A DNA stretch of 64,000 nt from Tretioscincus oriximinensis (Eukaryota > Chordata > Lepidosauria > Squamata > Gymnophthalmidae): the NCBI GenBank assembly GCA_022410635.1, contig JAJVDF010000207.1:1262803-1326802 (forward strand), in the 5' to 3' direction. The notes below the pieces were generated by a model that ran no database searches, was not told where the DNA came from, and saw only the letters and a program-made list of their open reading frames with translations. Of this stretch, positions 57,236-64,000 are shown in pieces. The translations under genes were made by a program, and so were the position numbers. How positions within the stretch are numbered: position 1 is the stretch's first letter; every line of letters starts with the position of its first letter.

Positions 57236-58744
57236 CGTTATGTGTAGATGTATTATAATTAAAGAATCCGCTCAGGCTTGCAGTTTCCTGAAGCATGCAT
57301 TCATACACCTATTGGAAGGAAAAGGCTCCAATTCCATGGCAAAATAATAAGGAATAAGGAAAATTAAAAAAAAACAGGAATGATGAAGTAGCTCCTTCCA
57401 AATTAGTGAAGAACACTAGAGAAGAAAGAAAACAAAGGGAGTATTTGAACTAGTAAGCAAATGAATGGAAAAGGCAGACAGTGTGGTGAGACGAACAGTG
57501 TAAAGACTTCCTGTTGAAAATGATTGCATGATGCCACTTTCAGATGTGGGAAACTTATTAAATTGGCCCCATGTTGTTTGAATCTCACCTTCTTGGGCAA
57601 ACCCAAGGTTGTTAATCAACTGATTCTGTAAAAGTCAAAAGCAGCCATGAACAGAAAATGGATTATTTAAGATTGCTTTGAAGCACACTGTTAGATCATA
57701 AAGAAGATTCTGTCCTCGCCCCCTGTATTGCTTTTTAGTTTTATTGGTGTGTGTGTAACTCAGAGATATTTCAAGATTGGAAGTCAATCATACCCTTAGG
57801 CAAAAGTTACTCATTGACTGATGTTCCCAAACAAGAATAGGGCTAATTATGCTGACCTTCTCATCTTGTTTATTATGGAATTTACAGTCCTAATAGTTCA
57901 GATGAACCTAAAAGGACAATTTACATAAATTTCATGTTATGGGCTCACAACCTGCCTTCTGTGTCTAGAATCCTAATATCTAAGATCTTTGTAACTAGAG
58001 TTGACTTGGATGCCTTTAGTGGGTGAGGCATAACAGTAATTTTCATTCTAACCCCATCAAGCGAAATGTAGCAAGAGACACTCAACAATGACAATGGAAA
58101 TCTACTGCCTTTTCATGTGAGTGTTGTAGATACCCTGGCCCTTTTCAGTTATTCTGGGCTATGTCTCGGTTAGAGAGTTACCATTTTTAGACTAAAATTT
58201 GAAATGAAAGAAATTAGGACCCAAAACCGGTGGGAAATGGGAAAAGACAGGTGCATCTAGAGAAGAAGCATTTAATCTACCAGCCCTCCCTTGAAGTCTT
58301 GATTCAAGGTCACCATTGTTGCATTTTATTTTCCGTTTCCTTTTCTTGAAAACAATCCAGACTGTATCCAGAAATGGTCGAAACCCCATAATTGTTACAG
58401 AATAGCATTTCATTTATCAGATGTGATCTTGGTGANCCTGATATTGTCCTGGAGTGCAAACCCAATATTCCATCTAGCTTGGATCATTGTGTAACATGAT
58501 AAAATGTGGAATATCAACCTAACATCTTGGCAAAGTCCAATAATCCAAGGAATGCTTTGTTCCATGACATCCAAAGATAGTGGAGAAGATAAGTGATGAT
58601 TGAAGACACTCCCATATTTCAGATGTGTTTGAAATGTATGGTTTCCTCAGATCCATTATAGATTTTCTTTGACAATGTCCAGCAACGGGGGTAGTAGCAT
58701 TGGAGATTAAGAGAAGAAAAGCTTGACCTTTCATAGTCACATCT

Positions 58745-58885
58745 ACTTCTAGATGAAGAGGTAAACTAGTCTACGAAAGCTCATGCCACCTACCTTTCTC
58801 CTGTTAGTCTCCAAGTGTTACTCGCCCCCTTTCTGGACTTTTTAAACTAAGACTAACATGGCTTTTTCTCTGAAATCGATTTCTT
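58745..58885. repeat. Palindromic repeat family P
   Basis: 'gatgaagaggtaaactagtctacgaaagctcatgccacc', 'cctgttagtctccaagtg' and 'taagactaacatggctttttctctgaaatc'. Confidence 0.75.
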
Positions 58886-59169
58886 TGACAGCTTTTTAGA
58901 TCCTCAGAAAACCATTCATAATTAATAAGAAAAAGTATTGAGGTTCCCTTACATATTGTGGGTGATGTTGCCTCAATTTTTTTTGTCTCCTTACTAATTT
59001 TTATATTCTTTAAGGGAGCGTACTAAAATGTTTTACCCTAAAAGCCACAAACAAAAATAGTTCTATATGACAAAACATCAAGTGAGACAGCAGGCTGAAC
59101 CAGGTCTCACTCATACTGCCATACACTGGAACAGCAGATNAAAAAGATACCAGCAAATTGTTTTTGGTA

Positions 59170-59340
59170 GGGCAAGAAGATGTCAATGTATTAGAGAAGG
59201 TCTGATGAATCATGCAACTCATCTAGTCCAATATCCTGTCTCACACAGATGTTCTCACGTAGCAGGAGGCAAAAACATCAACAGCTCTTAACTCCCTACG
59301 TTTAGCATTTAGACACCAGTTGCTTGTTGAGCTAATCTGG
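59170..59340 (-). repeat. CR1 LINE 3' end, antisense, decayed
   Basis: 'catctagtccaatatcctgtctcacacagatgttctcac' and 'gcaaaaacatcaacagctcttaactccct' resemble the antisense CR1 copy at 3925-4040. Confidence 0.55.
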
Positions 59341-59394
59341 TAACTGATTTTATTCATATTTTATATTTTATCATATATAAGAAACATAGCGTTT

Positions 59395-59512
59395 CAAGAG
59401 AAGGGTAGAATGCATGAGCTTCATGGGCACATTGAAGAAGTAGTTGTATCTACAAAAGCTCAGGCCACCTACCTTTCTCTTGTTAGTCTCCACATGTTTC
59501 AAGCTCTATGTT
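59395..59512. repeat. Palindromic repeat family P, both arms
   Basis: 'gggtagaatgcatgagcttcatgggcac' then 'gaagaagtagttgtatctacaaaagctcaggccacc' and 'cttgttagtctccacatg'. Two arms face each other. Confidence 0.7.
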
Positions 59513-61004
59513 TCTTTTTATATATGACATGTTATTTTTATACATGATATGATGATTTCAGCCCAGTATTATCTATATCGGGTCCTTCTTTTTCTAAGAC
59601 AATTGTCTCTTTATACAAAAAGGAATGAATATTTGGCTTCTGGAGTTAATAACCACATTGGTTGAGTAATCTGTTTTCTGAATGTACTCTTCCTGTGCTC
59701 CGCTCCTCCTTTTAAAAAAATGTGCCCNAGTTTTAAGCAAATCCATAATTACAAAATAATAATATAGCTAATCAGATATTTAATTTTGCGCAAAACTAGA
59801 ACCCAACAACAACAACAAAGCCCTTTAAAAAATGCCATTTCCTCCCTGGAGATTAGAACAGACTGAGTGGCACAGCAGCAATGCATGGTAACATTCACAT
59901 AAAAGAGCTCCCACTATGGACAAACTGTAGCCAGAGTACCAGTTACCTTGAATTGTTAAAAAAGAGAGAACTCTGTTCCCGTGACATTGGCTTTGCGAAC
60001 AATGCATCATGAAAGTGCTCCNTCTGTGGATTATAGGGGAACTGCATGCACCACGTGCAAAAGCAGCTTTCGAGTCTGTTTTTCCCCTAATATCTGTTTT
60101 TCCTGATTCTGTTACTTCCCTATTTGAAGTAAAGCACACTGTAAACCTGCCTGGCATGTGACAATGTAGGTCATCTACATTATTTGTGGTTCCCATATAA
60201 TATCAGTACCAGTTGGTTATCATGGGTTGTTCTAATCTCTCGATGTATTCTGCAAAGTTACACCAATAGAAAGATAACTTGTGACCACAGTAGAATTGTT
60301 GCCTACAGCTACTGCCACATTTCAATAGCCTATTGACAGATGTTCTGTTTGTTANTGCTTGTCAACCTTGAGCATCGTGCCAAATTTTCATCAAGCTACA
60401 AGTCTTTTATCTGTATGAGTAATAAACAGGGCGTGTATTCCTATTTATTGAAAATTATCATAATACACTTTTTATGATCTTTTGATTGGCATTCTGCAAA
60501 ACTGTTATTAATCACCTTTGTTATCAGTACAACATTGTTATATTTTTCTGGAACTCTGCGCCTTGTTCTCATCCCCATCAAGGTAAATTCATTCATCTCA
60601 GTAATNCTCCACTTCTTGAAAAATATTCAGCAAGATATTTCCACCTGGCTGGATACATTTTCTAAAGCTTCCCTGTTTAAATTATTGATTATTCAATTCC
60701 TTTATTTTCCCCAGAATTAAGGAAACCCCTTCTGTATGTCCACCACGAAAAATGAACAGAGATGCCCACGGATGTACCAATAGAAGTGTAGGCAGTTAAC
60801 AAAGGCATAATCATGTGGTACCAAACTTCAACATTTATTAATGTTATCAGTAAGGATGAGTTTCATACCGAACATTAATCTAAATCCAAAATAAACATTC
60901 CTATCAAATTGCCACTCCATCAGATGAGCTAGTATCTCTCAACCCCAAACTGTGGGTCAAACTACAAAGGCAAAATTGATTTTTGTGTAATAAGTGTGCC
61001 TTAA

Positions 61005-61232
61005 CAGTATAGTTGTTGTGGTTAGGGTGTCAGACTCTTATTTTGAAGTCTTCTGGTTCGATTCTCTACTCCCCCATGAAGCAGGCTGGGTGACTTTGGG
61101 CTAGACACAGTCCTTAGAACTCTCTCAACCCCAACAACTTCACAAGGTGTTTGTTGTGAAGAGAGGCACAGAAAGTTAGGTAACCCACTTTGATAGATTC
61201 CCTTGGGGTTGAGAAAGGCAGGTTATACAAAC
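61005..61232 (+). repeat. SINE family S2, full-length
   Basis: Best S2 copy: A-box-like 'gttgtggttagggtgtcaga', B-box 'ggttcgattctc' at 61055, 'ggctgggtgactttgggctagacacag', 'ggtgtttgttgtgaagagagg' and the tail 'cactttgatagattcccttggggttgagaaaggcaggttata'. No polymerase-III terminator was sought, as it is surely inactive. Confidence 0.8.
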
Positions 61233-61370
61233 CAAGCATCACCCCATTACCATACTTACCTGTGAGGTGGAGGTGATGGATCTAGGAGGCAAGTCATGCC
61301 TCTAACTGTAGGTTGATCCAATTAGAATCAACCCAGTTAGAGGCATAACTTACCTACTAGATCTAGAGAC

Positions 61371-61405
61371 ATACTACTACTACTACTACTTCCTCTTCTT
61401 CTTCT
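61371..61405. repeat. (CTA)n-(CTT)n tract
   Basis: Compound microsatellite immediately left of D1 copy 2, comparable to the SINE-tail CTT tract left of D1 copy 1. Confidence 0.85.
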
Positions 61406-61540
61406 ATAGTGCTACAATGTGGAAAAGTAATACTCAACCCAAGAAACATCTCCCCATGCATCATGCACCTGCTCTTTTGTGAATGAAGGCTGTATAACAT
61501 ATACTGCTTGCCATGTGTGGTAATTGGGGTTGCCCAATCA
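61395..61540. repeat. Duplicated segment D1, copy 2
   Basis: Matches 20990-21125 through 'tatagtgctacaatgtggaaaagtaat' to 'ggggttgcccaatcag'. Directly followed by the 3' half of a SINE S1. Confidence 0.8.
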
Positions 61541-61712
61541 GCTTCAGATAACTCAGTTGTTCAAAAGTTAGTTAAACAGGTACCACCACAAAGTGGTGGG
61601 TAAGATAGAATGTAAACCTCCGGGTGAAAAAATAGCTTCCAAGCTCCTTTGAGTCCCTTCAGGTGAGAAAAGCGGGGTATAAACACCCAGTTCTTCTCCT
61701 TCTTCTTATTCA
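61539..61712 (+). repeat. SINE family S1, 3' half
   Basis: 'agcttcagataactcagttgttcaaaag', 'ggtaccaccacaaagtggtgggtaagatagaatgtaaacctccgg' and 'gagtcccttcaggtgagaaaagcggggtata'. Lacks the tRNA-like head. Confidence 0.8.
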
Positions 61713-61789
61713 AATTAGGAAGCTGTCGTCACTGCCTGCTTCTGTCATTCAAAATAAACCACAGGCAACATCTATATACTGTACTGATG

Positions 61790-61886
61790 TCAGTAAGGGA
61801 ATCTCATAGCACCTTAAAGATTAACAAGAAAAAGGTAGGCAGAACTTGCTTTCGTAGTCCAGCCTACTTCTTCAGATCTGTCATGT
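61790..61886. repeat. Palindromic repeat family P, divergent copy
   Basis: 'catagcaccttaaagattaacaagaaaaaggtaggcag' and 'gctttcgtagtccagcctacttcttcagatctg'. The opposite-strand arrangement of 57098-57180. Confidence 0.65.
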
Positions 61887-62488
61887 CATTAACAACAACT
61901 TGGATGTTGGTCGTTTAGTCTGGAGGACAGTGGGAAGAAGTGCAGAGAATCGGAAAATAGCAGACATCTTACAGGTGAGCTAAGCACAAAAAAGAAGGGA
62001 GTTTCCACCTCTGATCAAACAAAAAGTTTCCCACAGTCCAGTCACTGAAAATATCAATGTAATATGCTTGCTCATTTCTTACTTCACAGACTACTGAATC
62101 AGTCAGAAGAGGATGTTGGTATAGTTCACCTGCTCTTTGCTTCTACATCTACTTAAGTCAACAATGATTTGGCTTTCAGTGCCATGCAATTCTACGTTTT
62201 ACTGACAGTTCTTCATTTTCATCAGACACTTTTATTGTTTTGTTGAGTTGCAGTGGAGAAAAGGGTTATTTGAGGAAGCAAGCAAGCAAGCAGAAAAAAC
62301 CCAACCCTTAAGCTCCAGGAACCAGGTCATTTCATGGTGATTTACTCTGTCTTGCCTTCTTTGAAGAAAATGATCATTTCTGCACTGAGTATCACATTTG
62401 CCCTAAAAAGAAAATTCCAGAACCACCGAGGCATGAAAGTTGGAAAGCAGCTGGATTTGNATTTTTGACACTTAAGAGACCAACGTAA

Positions 62489-62645
62489 ACAGGAACGGTG
62501 GCACAGAGGTTAAGAGCTTCGATGTTTCAACAGAGATGCCAAAGTTCGAGGCTCTATGCCTGACGTGAAGAAGAGTGAGCTCCCTCTGCTGGCCTTCGCT
62601 TCAGCCAGCCTAACTGTTTGAAAACAATTTGCAAGTATATAAATA
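62489..62645 (+). repeat. SINE family S1, head and body
   Basis: 'aacggtggcacagaggttaagagcttcgatg', B-box-like 'agttcgaggctc', 'gaagagtgagctccctctgctggccttcgcttcagcc'. The tail is replaced by the palindrome that follows. Confidence 0.8.
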
Positions 62646-62662
62646 GTTATCACATAAATAGT

Positions 62663-62914
62663 TATAAAATAGAAGAGGAAGAAGAAGAGGAGGAAGAAGA
62701 CGAAGAAGATGACGATGACGACCCGAAGATCTCAGAGCAGCTTACAAGATTATTTTTTGCCTGAAGGCTCACATCTACTTTCCCTATATGTTTTATATGG
62801 GGAAAGTAGATGTGAGCCTTCAGGCAAAAAATAATCTTGTAAACTGCTCTGAGATCCTCGGGTCGTCATCTTCTTCGTTTTCTTCCTCCTCCTCTTCTTC
62901 CTCTTCTATTTTAT
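62663..62914. repeat. Large near-perfect palindrome made of SINE tails
   Basis: The left arm (about 62663-62788) runs through GAA/GAG repeats, 'gacccgaagatctcagagcagcttacaag' and 'gcctgaaggctcacatctac'. The right arm (about 62798-62914) is its reverse complement with few changes, ending in CTT/CCT repeats. The centre is 'ccctatatgttttatatggg'. The right arm is a SINE S1 tail in sense; the left is the same tail inverted. Confidence 0.9.
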
Positions 62915-63536
62915 ATATGTATAGTATCTACAGCACAATTACCACTTTAGAAAACTTAACCACGAAGAAACTGGAAATCCACAGCTACTTTTTTCTAAGA
63001 CCTATTCTGCACTTACCCTACCATTTTTGGAACCAGTAGAATTCAAACAGCCAGGCCTCTGATTTCAACAATGGAAATGTTTGGTCTGGAAAAGTGCCAC
63101 CTGAATGACAGAATCATCACCCTAGCCCTAAATCCACGGGCAACACAGAACAGCATTTTAACATATTCTTTCAGTTTATTGCAATAGGAGAATACAACGG
63201 TTATAGACAAGTATCTCTAGTATAGGAAGCAACTCAGTGCAGTTTCCTTTACCATACTTCCTTAGTCCAGCACAACACTGTATATCAGCGCCAGCTGCTC
63301 AGCACTCCACAGGGGGTTTGGTGACGGGGCGCATAGAGTTATTTTGCCAATTTCAACCTTCAGTAGTGGCTCTGTTTCCCCATGGGAATCGCCATGTTGG
63401 GGGAATTCCACCTTCCTTTCCCCCAGCATGGTGCTAGTGGTGCTAGGCANTTTCCCAGCAGCCATGGGGAATGAAGGAGGAGCCATCTTGTGAAATAATC
63501 ATTCATAAATCTCAATTAAAAAATGTTTGACTATAC

Positions 63537-63643
63537 CTTATTTACTGTATCTTCAACTGCTTGCACATAATGGCTCACTTCTCTGGTCATTGCAGCATAT
63601 TCCAACATCACCTTTTCCATTTCATTAATTTCATTTATGTCAT
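63537..63643 (-). CDS. NSMCE2: NSMCE2 internal exon (SMC5/6 SUMO ligase), N-terminal helical region
   Basis: NSMCE2 (MMS21) is the E3 SUMO ligase of the SMC5/6 genome-stability complex. Its N-terminal helices pack on the SMC5 coiled coil and its C-terminal SP-RING is catalytic. On the minus strand this 107-nt exon follows a pyrimidine-rich tract ending in TTTGCAG and is followed by the donor GTATAG. It starts with the last two bases of a split codon, then 35 codons without a stop. The peptide includes EKVMLEY, REVSHYVQAV and EDTVNK, aligning to the vertebrate segment with the pattern MVEFATLDRQLNHYVKAVQ. It ends in phase 0, matching the exon at 9899-10056. No start methionine is expected because this is an internal exon. 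Assignment is by recognition of conserved residues and splice phase; no search was run. Confidence 0.9.
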
Positions 63644-64000
63644 CTGCAAAAAAAGTGATTTAACTTTTAATTCTATGAAAAAATGCACCAATCCTTTTAC
63701 ACAAAACAATCGTTAACAGTAAAGAAGACAAATGTGTTCAGGCAAAAAAACTGGAATCTAAAAATCATTTAGGTAGGTTATTGTCTTGTCTAGGTGCTAT
63801 TGAGTCAATGTAGACACCATGTTATCTTCTCTGAAAAGGTTGCTATAANACCACCAACCTATCAATAATTCATCCATGAGAGACCGCTTAGGATGTATTG
63901 AAATTCTAGAGAAGGGTGCAAGGGAAAGAAATTGAGCCTTTTACCCATGGTATCAAACCTCTTGAGCTCATCAGTTTGAAAATGAAAACTATCAGCACAC
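63644..64000 (-). other. NSMCE2: End of the preceding NSMCE2 intron
   Basis: Intronic sequence upstream of the exon at 63537-63643. Only the polypyrimidine tract and AG acceptor next to the exon are recognisable as functional. The rest is AT-rich with no repeat I can identify. Confidence 0.7.

Larger units (their letters stand above)
10057..63536 (-). other. NSMCE2: NSMCE2 intron, about 53.5 kb, repeat-filled
   Basis: The two NSMCE2 exons bound a single intron of 53,480 bases in phase 0 (donor GTATAG at 63531-63536, acceptor TATAG at 10057-10061, minus strand). I looked for further exons, tRNA or rRNA genes, and nested genes, and found none. The content is transposable-element debris listed separately. 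Stretches not listed (for example 16751-17534, 33544-35150, 46986-48713, 53862-55432, 59511-61004) are AT-rich sequence in which I recognise nothing. Confidence 0.85.

Noticed and set aside
62788..63039. Serine-rich frame
   Set aside because: Translation of CTT/CCT repeats in the SINE-tail palindrome.
1..64000. CRISPR arrays, bacterial operons, phage or plasmid features
   Set aside because: The sequence is vertebrate nuclear DNA; the repeats are interspersed or microsatellite, with no regular spacer arrays.

Overview
This is vertebrate nuclear DNA, most likely from a squamate reptile. It is AT-rich, has no dense coding, and is packed with old interspersed repeats. The reptile call rests on the repeat mix: CR1 LINEs with the TTCTTATGTTCTTA-type 3' end, many L2-like LINE fragments, and two tRNA-derived SINE families. 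One SINE family has a 3' tail ending in a gagtcccttcaggtgagaaaag-type motif, resembling Sauria SINEs. The species cannot be named from the sequence.

The only protein gene I can support is on the minus strand: two internal exons of NSMCE2 (MMS21), the SUMO E3 ligase subunit of the SMC5/6 complex. The upstream exon is at 63537-63643 and the next exon is at 9899-10056. They join in phase 0, have AG acceptors and GT donors, and together encode 87 full codons that align without gaps to the N-terminal helical region of the vertebrate protein. No start codon and no SP-RING domain are in the window, so promoter, first exons and last exons lie outside. About 53.5 kb of the window is the single intron between these exons. 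Positions 1-9898 are the start of the following intron and 63644-64000 the end of the preceding one. Open reading frames elsewhere are short, lack family signatures, or belong to transposon remains.

The introns record many mobile-element insertions. There are L2-like LINE 3' ends on both strands (25-330, 1640-2215, 8283-8550, 12285-12660, 26680-27235, 27708-28640, 30020-30400, 30692-30940, 36640-37690, 42550-43180), and CR1 3' ends (3750-4040, 14872-15120, 17786-18220, 19420-19725, 25975-26305, 32940-33230, 35285-35540, 36717-37115, 41225-41775 and others). DNA transposons include hAT-type elements with 8-bp target duplications (27981-28369, 38419-38914, 51055-51544). TA-flanked mariner/Tc1-type elements lie at 14578-14777, 14794-14867, 37691-37850 and 56954-57027, with a decayed mariner transposase at 50640-50975. 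An antisense LTR-like unit lies at 55433-55951. Several fold-back sequences have no family name I can give.

The most interesting unexplained signals are: (i) a dispersed 24-bp palindrome, perfect at 27465-27488 and 29270-29293, with degenerate copies elsewhere; (ii) a palindromic repeat family present about nine times; (iii) two 74-bp hairpin elements of identical length; (iv) a 250-bp near-perfect palindrome built from SINE tails at 62663-62914; and (v) a roughly 150-bp non-SINE segment shared by 20990-21125 and 61395-61540 beside SINE tails. I found no evidence of a new multi-gene biological system. The window reads as a large repeat-filled intron.
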